From: CBFGTA01 sp965651595
Lineage (GTDB): Bacteria; Actinomycetota; Actinomycetes; S36-B12; UBA10799
DNA length: 16,420 bases
Reading direction: 5' to 3'
NCBI GenBank assembly: GCA_965651595.1
Contig: CBFGTA010000047.1
Location: forward strand, 1-16,420
Shown here: positions 1 through 7,767 of the stretch, one piece after another
How the letters are laid out: each line of letters begins with the position of its first letter
How positions within the stretch are numbered: position 1 is the stretch's first letter
Notes under the pieces: model-generated
What the model was told of the DNA's origin: nothing
The model's input: the letters and a program-made list of their open reading frames with translations, nothing else
Database searches by the model: none
Position numbers and translations under genes: made by a program

Positions 1-87
1 CTTGGGGTCTGAACCTCTTGGGGAACGGTCAACGAGTCGTCCCTCTTCGACACCGACCTACGTTCTCACCGCTAGGTCCGGCGAGCA

Positions 88-2148
88 GTGAGTGACGGAC
101 CCGTAGCCCGCGTAGTCGTCGACGTGCGCCACGTCAGCGTGGATCGAACATTCGACTACCGGATCGATTCCGAACTACGCGATCAGGTTCAGTTCGGTGT
201 GCGGGTGCGGGTTCGGTTTGCGGGCCGACTCGTCACTGGTCTGGTGGTCGACGTCGTTTCTGCCAGTGATCACCCGGGCGAACTCCAGTCAGTGAAGTCG
301 GTCCACGGGCCCCCAGTCTTGACCCCAGAAACGTTGGCCCTGGCCCGGCTGGTGGCGGCCCGATCAGCGGGCACCCTTTCAGAGATCTTGAGAGACACCG
401 TTCCTCCCCGGCGGGCCCGAGTGGAGAAAGCATTCGCGGCGGCTGCCCCCATTGGCCCCGTTCGGGAACACTCTGAGGTCGCAGCTGGGCCGAACGCCGA
501 CTGGCCGAACCTCAGTTGGCCGCACCCAGATTGGACTGGCTACACCGGGTTCGGGGCCGAAGTGGGCAATTTGCCACGAGCTGATGTCGCTGCCTGGAGG
601 GTGTCGGCGGTCGCCGCGACCAGCGAGGACCGGTCGGACTTCTTGACCCGGCTGGTGCAATCGGCCTGGCAGGCCCGTTATCGCGATGTGGCGATCATCG
701 TTCCGACAGTGGGAGACCTCAATGGGCTGGGACGGCAGCTGTCGACGCAGCTCAACACGGACCTGATTCGGCTCACTGCTGCCGATGGCCCCGACCGGCG
801 ATATCGCAACTACCTGGAGGCCCTCCGTCCCGACCGCGACCAACGATGTCTGATCGGTACTCGGCACGCCGTGTTGGCTCCGCTCGCTTCGCCGGAGCTA
901 GTGGTGGTGTGGGACGACGGCGCCGACGACCACTGGGAACTCCGCAGCCCCGGCTGGAATAGCCGCGACGTCGCTTTGCTGCGCTCCCTTCATCTGGGCC
1001 ACGGGGTCGTGCTGGCAGGTTATTGCCGGTCGGTGGAGGCTGCCCGACTCGTTGACAGCGGGTGGATGCAATCGCTGACTCCCACTCGGCAGACCAGGCG
1101 GAACGGCGCGAAGATCCGCACGCTAGCCGATGAAGTGCCGAGCGAACAAGCCATCCGAGCGCGCGTGTCTCACCAAGCTTTCGCCGCCATCCGGCAGGGC
1201 CTGGCCCGCGGTCCGGTGCTGGTGTCGGTGCCCCGGTCGGGAGCGTCGACAGTGCTGTTCTGTCGAGAATGTGGACAGATCGGCGTATGTCCCGAATGCG
1301 GTGAACCCCTCGTGGTGCCCAGTGATCGGCGCAGCCCACCACGCTGCCCGGTGAGAGCCCACTCGAACTTGCCGTCTGGACCGACCGCGTCTGCTCCCTC
1401 GGCTCCCAGTCAACGCCCAGCCTCCAGCCAGGCGGGCCCCATCTGCACCGATTGCGGGGGCCGCCGTTGGCGACCGGGAGCCCTCGGCGCCGACACGATG
1501 GCCGCCGATCTCGGTCGGTCCTTCCCCGGAGTTGAAGTGCTCATCAGTACCGCAGCGGTAGGGATCGTGCGCAGCATCGACGACCAACCGCGCATCGTGG
1601 TTGCGACCCCAGGCGCCGAACCCGAGCCCCCCGCCCGCTACTGCGCCAGCGTCATCGCCGACGTGTTGAGTTGGTTCGATCGCACCGATCTCCGCTCGTC
1701 TGAGCGGGCAATCCGGCACTTCATGGACATCGTGGCGATGACGCGTCGCGCCGACGATGGTGGCGTCTGTGTGATCCTGGCGGAACCGGACTCGGTGATC
1801 ATGCAGGCCATCGTTAGGGGTGACTCGGCGGGTTGGGCGGCCCGGGAGTGGGTCGAACGCCAGCACGCTGGACTGCCGCCAGCCCGTCGAGCAGTTCGCA
1901 TCAGTGGTCCGTTCCGGACCATCGCAGAGTTCGCGCAAAGGCCTGTGGTCGCGATCGATGAGTCGTGGTCGGTCGTGCTGAGTGCAGACCACGCTCAAGA
2001 CTTGGCGTCCTGCGTAGTGCTGGCCCCCATTGCTGCTGGGGCCCGCCTGTCGGAGTGGGCGTTGAAGGTCCGCCACCACTTCGCGGATTCTGCTCACAAC
2101 CGAACCGGCCCCATCGAGGTCCGAGTCGATCCCCTCAGTCTCGATTAG
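88..2148 (+). CDS. priA: PriA, primosomal replication-restart protein (helicase-degenerate actinobacterial type)
   Basis: This 686-residue protein is the probable replication-restart factor PriA, which binds stalled forks and directs primosome assembly. The N-terminus (V-A-R-V-V-V-D-V then D-R-T-F-D-Y) is the PriA DNA-binding domain. A Trp-rich linker lies near residues 138-149. In the helicase region G-T-R-H-A-V-L-A-P-L aligns with the family's G-T-R-S-A-L-F-x-P, but the DEEH box reads D-D-G-A and no G-x-G-K-T/S Walker A is visible, so ATP-driven unwinding is unlikely; this loss is usual in Actinobacteria. The zinc region keeps Cys392/395/401/404, Cys420 and Cys453/456, with a Pro/Ser/Ala-rich insert of about 28 residues after Cys420. 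The eighth ligand may be His425, because the usual second Cys there is missing. The GTG start fits the family N-terminus; no strong ribosome binding site is seen. def follows after 154 bases. Confidence 0.9.
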   Translation: MSDGPVARVVVDVRHVSVDRTFDYRIDSELRDQVQFGVRVRVRFAGRLVTGLVVDVVSASDHPGELQSVKSVHGPPVLTPETLALARLVAARSAGTLSEILRDTVPPRRARVEKAFAAAAPIGPVREHSEVAAGPNADWPNLSWPHPDWTGYTGFGAEVGNLPRADVAAWRVSAVAATSEDRSDFLTRLVQSAWQARYRDVAIIVPTVGDLNGLGRQLSTQLNTDLIRLTAADGPDRRYRNYLEALRPDRDQRCLIGTRHAVLAPLASPELVVVWDDGADDHWELRSPGWNSRDVALLRSLHLGHGVVLAGYCRSVEAARLVDSGWMQSLTPTRQTRRNGAKIRTLADEVPSEQAIRARVSHQAFAAIRQGLARGPVLVSVPRSGASTVLFCRECGQIGVCPECGEPLVVPSDRRSPPRCPVRAHSNLPSGPTASAPSAPSQRPASSQAGPICTDCGGRRWRPGALGADTMAADLGRSFPGVEVLISTAAVGIVRSIDDQPRIVVATPGAEPEPPARYCASVIADVLSWFDRTDLRSSERAIRHFMDIVAMTRRADDGGVCVILAEPDSVIMQAIVRGDSAGWAAREWVERQHAGLPPARRAVRISGPFRTIAEFAQRPVVAIDESWSVVLSADHAQDLASCVVLAPIAAGARLSEWALKVRHHFADSAHNRTGPIEVRVDPLSLD

Positions 2149-2177
2149 CCCACGGCCTTCCCTTTACGCCTTCCCCA

Positions 2178-2183
2178 TACAAT
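2178..2183 (+). promoter_or_regulatory. Candidate -10 box for the def-fmt-rsmB unit
   Basis: TACAAT matches the sigma-70-type -10 consensus at five of six positions and lies in the 154-base gap between priA and def. No good -35 box is found at 16-18 bases upstream (that stretch reads about GCCTTC), which is common in actinobacterial promoters. A transcript starting near 2190 would have a leader of about 110 bases. This is a weak call from sequence alone. Confidence 0.3.
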
Positions 2184-2302
2184 GGCTACAGCCAACAGGA
2201 CACGATCCCAGGATCCGCGACGGTCGCACCGCATCACTGACGGTTAACGGCCCGACGCAACGACGCCCAGAAAGGCTACGAGGCAGTGCCGGAGGAGAGC
2301 TC

Positions 2303-2848
2303 ATGACCGTCCAACCGATTCGATTGTTCGGCGACCCCGTCCTGCGAACGCCAGCAGCTACAGTCGAAACCTTCGACAAGGAACTGCGCGTGCTGGTCAA
2401 AGACCTCACTGAGACCATGCTGCAGGCACCCGGAGCGGGACTGTCCGCGAACCAGATCGGTGTCGCTCTTCGCGTGTTTACCTATAACGTGGATGGAGTG
2501 GTGGGACACCTCATCAACCCGGATCTCGACTTGTCGGATGAGACCGAAGACGGGCCCGAGGGGTGCCTGTCTCTACCGGGCCTCGAGGCTCTGACTCCCC
2601 GCGCGATCCGCACCGTCGCGAAGGGATTCAACGAATTTGGGGAACCAGTGGTCTTGGAAGGAAACGGCCTCATGGCTCGCTGCGTGCAGCACGAAACTGA
2701 CCACCTCGACGGCGTGCTGTTCATCGATCGCCTCCCCACCGAGCGGCGCAAGGCAGCTATGAAGTGGATTCGGGAATCAGACTGGTTCGGGGCCACCCCA
2801 CCGGTTGTGAAGGTCAGCCCGCACGAGTTTGATCGCTGGTACGGCTAG
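2303..2848 (+). CDS. def: Peptide deformylase
   Basis: Peptide deformylase is a cytoplasmic metalloenzyme that removes the formyl group from the N-terminal methionine of new proteins. All three family motifs are present: G-A-G-L-S-A-N-Q at residues 44-51 (Ser48 where Ala is more usual), E-G-C-L-S at 86-90 and Q-H-E-T-D-H at 129-134. Cys88, His130 and His134 would bind the metal and Glu131 is the catalytic acid/base. Its 181 residues are normal for actinobacterial enzymes. The ATG start has a strong site, GGAGGAG at 2291-2297, five bases upstream. The stop TAG shares its last base with the GTG start of fmt, so the two genes, which act at opposite ends of the formyl-methionine cycle, are translationally coupled. 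Confidence 0.96.
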   Translation: MTVQPIRLFGDPVLRTPAATVETFDKELRVLVKDLTETMLQAPGAGLSANQIGVALRVFTYNVDGVVGHLINPDLDLSDETEDGPEGCLSLPGLEALTPRAIRTVAKGFNEFGEPVVLEGNGLMARCVQHETDHLDGVLFIDRLPTERRKAAMKWIRESDWFGATPPVVKVSPHEFDRWYG

Positions 2849-3792
2849 TGAGGCTCCTCTTCGCGGGAACCCCGGACGTGGCCGTGACGTCCTTAAGTGC
2901 ACTCGTGGCGAGCTCGCACGACGTTGCGGCCGTCCTCACCCGCCCCGACGCGCCCGCCGGGCGGGGCCGCAAACTCGCGCCGAGCCCGGTGGCTGCGGCG
3001 GCCCAAGAACTCGGCATCCCCATCGTGAAGGCCGCCTCACTCAAAGATCCTGAAGTCTTCGACGCCATCGCCCACGTGCGGCCCGAAGCATGCCCAGTGG
3101 TGGCGTATGGGGCCTTGATCCCCGCCCAGGCTCTCGACATTCCTGAACACGGGTGGATCAACCTCCACTTTTCACTGCTGCCCGCTTGGCGTGGAGCGGC
3201 CCCCGTCCAACACGCGATCTGGTACGGAGACACCGTCACCGGCGCGACCACCTTCCGGATCGATCCCGGGCTCGACACGGGCCCCACGTTCGGTTGCGTC
3301 ACCCACTCGATCGAACCGCGGATCACAGCTGGTGAGCTTCTGGCCGACCTCGCTCCGGTCGGCGCCGAACTCCTCGTACGCACCCTCGACGGAATCGCAG
3401 ATGGCCACATCGTGGCCCGGGAACAAAGTAATGACGGAGTCAGCCTGGCTCCGAAGATCTCTCCCGAGATGGCGCGGGTCAACTGGAGCCATCCGGGTCT
3501 GGCGATTGATCGGATGGTGCGGGCGTGCACTCCGGCGCCAGGAGCGTGGACAATCCTGCGAGGTGAGCGCGTCAAACTCGAGCCGGTGACGCTGGAACCG
3601 GCCTGGCCCGATACCTCCGGCCATGCCCCGCCACCGCCCGGGGAGGTCCTCGTCACCAAACATCACGTGCTGGTCGGGACGGCCACAGATCCCGCGGCGC
3701 TCTCCCGCGTGAAGCCCCCCGGTAAACCGTGGATGATCGCGGCGGATTGGGCACGAGGAGCACGGCTGGCATCCGGTGAACGATGTGAATAA
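2848..3792 (+). CDS. fmt: Methionyl-tRNA formyltransferase
   Basis: This enzyme transfers a formyl group from 10-formyl-tetrahydrofolate to Met-tRNAfMet, making the initiator tRNA. It has the N-terminal Rossmann-like start M-R-L-L-F-A-G-T-P-D, the signature N-L-H-F-S-L-L-P-A-W-R-G-A-A-P beginning at Asn105, and G-L-D-T-G-P at 141-146. Asn105, His107 and Asp143 match the catalytic Asn/His/Asp triad of the family. The C-terminal part, from about residue 205, is the tRNA-binding OB-like domain (ending L-A-S-G-E-R-C-E). At 314 residues it is of normal length. The GTG start uses the last base of the def stop codon. Its 3' end overlaps rsmB by 17 bases. Confidence 0.96.
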   Translation: MRLLFAGTPDVAVTSLSALVASSHDVAAVLTRPDAPAGRGRKLAPSPVAAAAQELGIPIVKAASLKDPEVFDAIAHVRPEACPVVAYGALIPAQALDIPEHGWINLHFSLLPAWRGAAPVQHAIWYGDTVTGATTFRIDPGLDTGPTFGCVTHSIEPRITAGELLADLAPVGAELLVRTLDGIADGHIVAREQSNDGVSLAPKISPEMARVNWSHPGLAIDRMVRACTPAPGAWTILRGERVKLEPVTLEPAWPDTSGHAPPPPGEVLVTKHHVLVGTATDPAALSRVKPPGKPWMIAADWARGARLASGERCE

Positions 3793-5242
3793 GCCTGACC
3801 ACCATCGTGGGCGGAGGACCGACTCGCGAGTGGATCCTGGTCGGCGCGTGGCCTACAACGTGCTGCACGAAGTGGGGGCCGAAGGGGCCTACGCGAACCT
3901 GGCGTTGCGAACTCAGCTCAATGCCGCACAGCTCACCCCAGCCCAGTCAGCATGGGTCACCGACGCGGTCAATCAGACGCTGCGCTTTCGGCGACCCGTC
4001 GACGCCATCATTGATTCGGTCCACACTGGCCGCGGAGGCGAGCTTCAGTGGCAAGTTCGGGACATTCTGCGACTCGGGACTGTCCAGTTGCTACTCATGA
4101 GCACTCCGACCCACTCGGCAGTCGATGAATCCGTCAAGCTCACCCGATCCGTCGTCGGAGATCGCCCGACCGGGCTGGTGAACGCGCTGCTCCGGGCAGT
4201 GAGCCGACACTCCTGGTCGGAGTGGCTCGACCTCATCGGCGCAGGCGTTGATGATGATCTCACGCGCCTCGGGCTAACCACATCGCACCCGGACTGGATG
4301 GTCACCGCCTTGGCCGACGTATTGCGCAGCAGCGGGTCAGAAGAAGAACTCACCGCACTTCTGCACGCCAACAATGCCTCGCCCCCGGTCACCCTCGTGT
4401 TGCGGCCCGGCTTCGATACTCTTGGTCCGACAGACGCTAGCCGCCCGACAGGCGACAACAGCCCGACACACGACTGGGCCGCCGGGAAGTACAGTCCCTA
4501 CGCACGGCGTGCACCCGCTGGATCCCTGGCAACTCTGAGTGGGCTGAAGTCGGGGGTGGTCGGTGTCCAAGACGAAGGAAGCCAACTCGTCACCCTGGCG
4601 CTGGCTGAAGCCCCGGTCGCCTGTTCCGACACCGAATGGCTCGACATGTGCGCCGGTCCCGGCGGCAAGTTCGCCCTTCTCGCTGCCATTGCCCGAGAGC
4701 GGGCACTCGCTGGCGGCCAGGCTCCTGCCGTGGTGGGGATCGAGCTCCACGAGCACCGCGCCCACTTGGCGCGCACTGCCGTTCGGGCCTTCAAGTCGGT
4801 ACCGGGTGGCCGAGGCGTCGACGTGCGAGTCGAGGTAGCAGATGCCCGTGAACGTGACAGCGCCTCGCGGGGCGCGAGCCGGATTCTGGTGGACGCTCCC
4901 TGTACGGGTGTTGGTGTAGTACGCCGGAGGGCGGACGTTCGCTGGCGCCGCTCGGTCAATGATCTGGCCACGCTCACCGGGCTGCAATCGGACCTTCTGC
5001 GAGCAGCTGCCCATCACGTTGTGCCCGGCGGTGTGATCGCCTATGTCACTTGTTCGCCGCTCTTGGCCGAAACCGTGGGAATCGTCGAGTCAGTGAGGCG
5101 CGCTCACCCGGAACTGCAACCGGTGACGTCAGATCGGCTCGAAGTCATTCCGGGTAGCCGCGATGGCGACTACTACCGGCTGTGGCCGCATCGTCACGAC
5201 ACCGACGGGATGTTCCTCGCACTGTTGCGCCGGACTGACTAG
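3776..5242 (+). CDS. rsmB: 16S rRNA (cytosine-967-C5)-methyltransferase RsmB
   Basis: RsmB (Fmu/Sun) methylates a cytosine of 16S rRNA using S-adenosylmethionine. Residues from about 20 to 150 form the NusB-like RNA-binding domain (R-R-V-A-Y-N-V-L-H-E-V, later T-G-L-V-N-A-L-L-R). The C-terminal half is the Rossmann methyltransferase: SAM-binding D-M-C-A-G-P-G-G-K at 290-298, then D-A-P-C-T-G at 373-378 and Y-V-T-C-S at 423-427. Cys376 and Cys426 are the expected general-base and nucleophile pair of the m5C class. The start is the least certain part: GTG 3776 lies inside fmt and the nearest purine-rich site (GAGGAG, 3755-3760) is 15 bases upstream; GTG 3785 is an alternative. It follows fmt as in mycobacteria, where fmt-fmu-rpe are adjacent. 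Confidence 0.93.
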   Translation: MNDVNKPDHHRGRRTDSRVDPGRRVAYNVLHEVGAEGAYANLALRTQLNAAQLTPAQSAWVTDAVNQTLRFRRPVDAIIDSVHTGRGGELQWQVRDILRLGTVQLLLMSTPTHSAVDESVKLTRSVVGDRPTGLVNALLRAVSRHSWSEWLDLIGAGVDDDLTRLGLTTSHPDWMVTALADVLRSSGSEEELTALLHANNASPPVTLVLRPGFDTLGPTDASRPTGDNSPTHDWAAGKYSPYARRAPAGSLATLSGLKSGVVGVQDEGSQLVTLALAEAPVACSDTEWLDMCAGPGGKFALLAAIARERALAGGQAPAVVGIELHEHRAHLARTAVRAFKSVPGGRGVDVRVEVADARERDSASRGASRILVDAPCTGVGVVRRRADVRWRRSVNDLATLTGLQSDLLRAAAHHVVPGGVIAYVTCSPLLAETVGIVESVRRAHPELQPVTSDRLEVIPGSRDGDYYRLWPHRHDTDGMFLALLRRTD

Positions 5243-5271
5243 CGAAGGCACGGGTCGAGCCAACGGTCCGA

Positions 5272-5294
5272 CTAATGATGTGCCTAATGATGTG
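5272..5294 (+). repeat. Two 11-bp direct repeats upstream of rpe
   Basis: CTAATGATGTG occurs at 5272-5282 and again at 5284-5294, a 12-base period, in the 119-base gap between rsmB and rpe. The pair lies 33 bases upstream of the proposed rpe -35 box, where an activator could bind, but it may also be a chance slippage duplication. Confidence 0.7.
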
Positions 5295-5326
5295 GCCAAA
5301 GGTGCGACGACGAGGGGGCTCGGAAT

Positions 5327-5361
5327 CAGACACCGGGCCTGCTTCGGCGTAGGCTTGAGTC
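5327..5361 (+). promoter_or_regulatory. Probable leaderless promoter of rpe
   Basis: CAGACA (5327-5332, four of six matches to TTGACA, sharing GACA) is followed after exactly 17 bases by TAGGCT (5350-5355), which fits the actinobacterial TAnnnT -10 box. Six bases then separate the -10 box from the GTG start at 5362, placing the transcript start on the start codon itself. No Shine-Dalgarno sequence is visible before this GTG. Together this is the typical geometry of a leaderless mRNA in Actinobacteria. Confidence 0.6.
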
Positions 5362-6024
5362 GTGGGCATTCAAATCTCTCCAAGCATTCTGTCGTCCAAT
5401 TTCGCTCAACTCGCCGATGAATGCGAGCGCGTTGCGGGGGCGGCAGACTGGTTGCACGTCGATGTGATGGACAACCACTTCGTGCCGAATCTGACCCTCG
5501 GCCTGCCGATCGTGGAGTCCCTCCTGTCGGTGGTGAGCACCCCGATTGATTGCCACCTCATGATTGACAACCCCGACCGTTGGGCTCCCGCCTACGCCGA
5601 GGCCGGTGCTGGTTCGGTGACGTTCCACGTGGAGGCCGCCCACGCCCCGGTTAGGCTCGCCCGCGAACTACGGGCGAAAGGTGCGCGGGCAGGAATGGCA
5701 CTCAAGCCAGCCACCCCGATCGAGCCTTTCGTCGACATTGTGGGGGAACTCGACATGATCTTGATTATGACGGTGGAGCCCGGCTTCGGTGGTCAGTCGT
5801 TCCTCGACGTCGTCGTTCCAAAGATTCGCCGAGCACGTGCCATCTTGGGCGGAGATTCGCCGGTCTGGTTGCAGGTCGATGGGGGAATCGACGAGGAAAC
5901 CGTCACCGTGGCGGCCGAAGCTGGCGCCGACGTGTTCGTGGCTGGCTCAGCAGTCTACGGAGCCGACGACCCGGTGGCTGCCATCCAACGGATTCGCGCC
6001 AATGCCCTGGCTGCAGACCACTAG
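5362..6024 (+). CDS. rpe: Ribulose-phosphate 3-epimerase
   Basis: Rpe interconverts ribulose-5-phosphate and xylulose-5-phosphate in the pentose phosphate pathway. The protein is a full-length TIM barrel of 220 residues. It carries S-P-S-I-L-S at 6-11, H-V-D-V-M-D with metal ligands His32 and Asp34, His65 in C-H-L-M, the phosphate-binding V-E-P-G-F-G-G-Q at 138-145 and V-D-G-G-I with Asp173. The GTG start gives the exact family N-terminus. Ribulose-5-phosphate is the precursor of the four-carbon unit of riboflavin, which fits its place just before ribD; this arrangement is also seen in mycobacteria. It ends 21 bases before ribD. Confidence 0.96.
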   Translation: MGIQISPSILSSNFAQLADECERVAGAADWLHVDVMDNHFVPNLTLGLPIVESLLSVVSTPIDCHLMIDNPDRWAPAYAEAGAGSVTFHVEAAHAPVRLARELRAKGARAGMALKPATPIEPFVDIVGELDMILIMTVEPGFGGQSFLDVVVPKIRRARAILGGDSPVWLQVDGGIDEETVTVAAEAGADVFVAGSAVYGADDPVAAIQRIRANALAADH

Positions 6025-6045
6025 TTCGACGGGTCGCAGGAACAG

Positions 6046-7092
6046 GTGAAGGCGGTGGAGACTGCCGAGACTCAAGCCATGCGGGAAGCAATTGCGCTGG
6101 CGGCCGATCCCGACTTCCGACCTGGCCCCAACCCTCGCGTCGGCTGCATCGTACTCGGGCCGAACGGCGATGTGGTCGGCCGTGGCCACCACCGTGGCAC
6201 GGGACATCCCCACGCCGAAGTGGCGGCTCTCCAAGATGCCCGAGACCGCGCCCAGGGAGCAACAGCACTCGTCACTCTGGAGCCGTGCGCTCATCACGGG
6301 CGCACACCACCATGCACCGACGCACTCATCGCCGCCGGGATCGCCCGGGTTGTCTTCGCTAGCACCGACCCCCATGTGGCCGCCCAAGGGGGCAGCTCGG
6401 TGCTGACCGCCGCCGGAATCGATGTGCAGGGCGGACTGCTCGCCGACGAGGCGGAGCTACTCAATCGCGAATGGCTGTTCTCCCACCGGGCCGGTCGGCC
6501 ATTCGTGACGCTGAAGGCAGCATCGAGTCTGGACGGGCGGATCACGGCGGCAGACGGCACGAGCCGCTGGTTATCGGGACCGCAGTCCCGCGAAGACGCC
6601 CACGCCTGGCGCGGCCAAGTGGACGCCATAGTGGTGGGAACCGGCACAGTAGCCGCCGACGATCCGGAGTTGACTGATCGGCGGCCCCAAGCGGATCACC
6701 AGCCGTTGCGGGTCGTGATTGGGCGCCGAGAACTCCCGTCGTCGTCGCGCGTCTTCAACGACGCGGCCGAGACTGTGGTCTACCGCCACCACGATGTAGA
6801 GGCCGTGCTAGCGGACTTGCTCGACCGGGGAGTTCATCATGTGCTGGTAGAAGGCGGTGCCACGATGACCACGGCGTTCCTGCAGGCAGGTTACGCCGAT
6901 CGTCTGCTCTGGTATCTGACGCCACTGCTGCTCGGCGGTGGGCTCCCAGTGGTGGGGGACCTCGGCGTGGGGAGCCTCGATGAGGCGCCGCGCTGGTCGG
7001 TCGAATCGGTCGAACCACGAGGCGATGACGTGCGAGTCACGTACCTGAAGGACAATGGGAACCTAGCCCCGCCCCGCCATGCCCCTGCGTGA
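6046..7092 (+). CDS. ribD: Bifunctional riboflavin deaminase/reductase RibD
   Basis: RibD carries out the second and third steps of the pyrimidine branch of riboflavin synthesis: deamination of the pyrimidinone ribosyl-phosphate, then NADPH-dependent reduction of the ribose. Residues 1 to about 145 are the zinc deaminase domain, with H-A-E at 56-58 and E-P-C-A-H-H-G-R-T-P-P-C at 79-90; His56, Cys81 and Cys90 are the zinc ligands and Glu58 the proton shuttle. Residues from about 150 form the DHFR-like reductase domain (V-T-L-K-A-A-S-S-L-D-G-R at 154-165, G-T-G-T-V-A-A-D-D-P-E-L-T from 198, and V-L-V-E-G-G-A later). Length (348) is near normal. GTG 6046 has a modest AGGA four bases upstream; GTG 6055 is another possible start. 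Confidence 0.94.
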   Translation: MKAVETAETQAMREAIALAADPDFRPGPNPRVGCIVLGPNGDVVGRGHHRGTGHPHAEVAALQDARDRAQGATALVTLEPCAHHGRTPPCTDALIAAGIARVVFASTDPHVAAQGGSSVLTAAGIDVQGGLLADEAELLNREWLFSHRAGRPFVTLKAASSLDGRITAADGTSRWLSGPQSREDAHAWRGQVDAIVVGTGTVAADDPELTDRRPQADHQPLRVVIGRRELPSSSRVFNDAAETVVYRHHDVEAVLADLLDRGVHHVLVEGGATMTTAFLQAGYADRLLWYLTPLLLGGGLPVVGDLGVGSLDEAPRWSVESVEPRGDDVRVTYLKDNGNLAPPRHAPA

Positions 7093-7161
7093 ATTGGCGC
7101 TGGTTGATCACAGGATCGACACTGGCGTCGAAGTCACGCCACGACTCCCAAGGTAGGAACG

Positions 7162-7767
7162 ATGTTCACCGGACTCATTGAGGAAGTTGGCACCCTCACC
7201 GATCGCCGAGGCGAGTCCGACAGCGCAATCGTTACCGTCGCCGCTCGCCGCGTACTCGACGGCGTGTCGCGCGGGGACTCGATCAGCGTCGACGGCGTGT
7301 GCCTCACGGTCACCGACTTCTCCGACAGGACCTTCTCCGCCGACGTGATGCGTACCACCCTCGACCATTCCACCCTCGGACAACTGCCAATTGGCTCGGC
7401 CATCAACCTCGAACGTGCCGTCCGTGTGGACTCGCGACTCGGTGGCCATATCGTCACCGGGCACGTGGATGCGGTCGCCACCGTGGAGGAAGTAAACTCG
7501 CACGATCACTACCGGATCGTGCGTTGTGCTGTTCCCGAGCACCTCGGGGGACATCTGGCTCCCCAAGGATCAATTGCCATCAACGGGGTGTCCCTGACCA
7601 TCAGCAACAGCTCTGCCATCGGCGATGAGTCACAATGGTGCGAGGTTTCCTTGATTCCGGAGACTCTCGCGAGCACCAACCTGGCTAACCTCGTTGCTGG
7701 AGCGGGGGTCAACGTGGAAACCGACGTGTTCGCCAAGTACATCGCCCGTATGGGGAGGACCACGTGA
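7162..7767 (+). CDS. ribE: Riboflavin synthase, alpha subunit
   Basis: Riboflavin synthase dismutates two 6,7-dimethyl-8-ribityllumazine molecules to riboflavin and the pyrimidinedione. The protein opens with the hallmark M-F-T-G-L-I-E-E-V-G and has two similar lumazine-binding barrels, about 1-88 and 98-190, each with its own signature (D-G-V-C-L-T-V at 44-50 and N-G-V-S-L-T-I at 141-147). Its 201 residues match the family. The ATG has an AAGGTAGG site at 7150-7157. It lies 69 bases after ribD; I searched that gap for the conserved blocks of an FMN riboswitch and found none. The stop overlaps the start of ribBA by four bases. The gene is also called ribC in some species. Confidence 0.95.
   Translation: MFTGLIEEVGTLTDRRGESDSAIVTVAARRVLDGVSRGDSISVDGVCLTVTDFSDRTFSADVMRTTLDHSTLGQLPIGSAINLERAVRVDSRLGGHIVTGHVDAVATVEEVNSHDHYRIVRCAVPEHLGGHLAPQGSIAINGVSLTISNSSAIGDESQWCEVSLIPETLASTNLANLVAGAGVNVETDVFAKYIARMGRTT

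Noticed and set aside
1..91. Possible end of an upstream gene overlapping priA by GTGA
   Set aside because: One frame is open from base 2 to TGA 89-91, but another frame is also open to 95, the encoded residues are not recognisable, and the stretch is too short to judge.
1123..2097. 324-residue minus-strand open frame opposite priA
   Set aside because: High-GC antisense shadow. It has no recognisable family sequence and lies wholly under a well-supported gene. The same applies to 2814-3659, 4337-5017, 7509-8075 and 11404-11986 on the minus strand.
7123..7141. Hairpin TGGCGT/ACGCCA before ribE
   Set aside because: Six pairs with a seven-base loop are expected often at this GC content. It is not part of an FMN riboswitch and no T-run follows.
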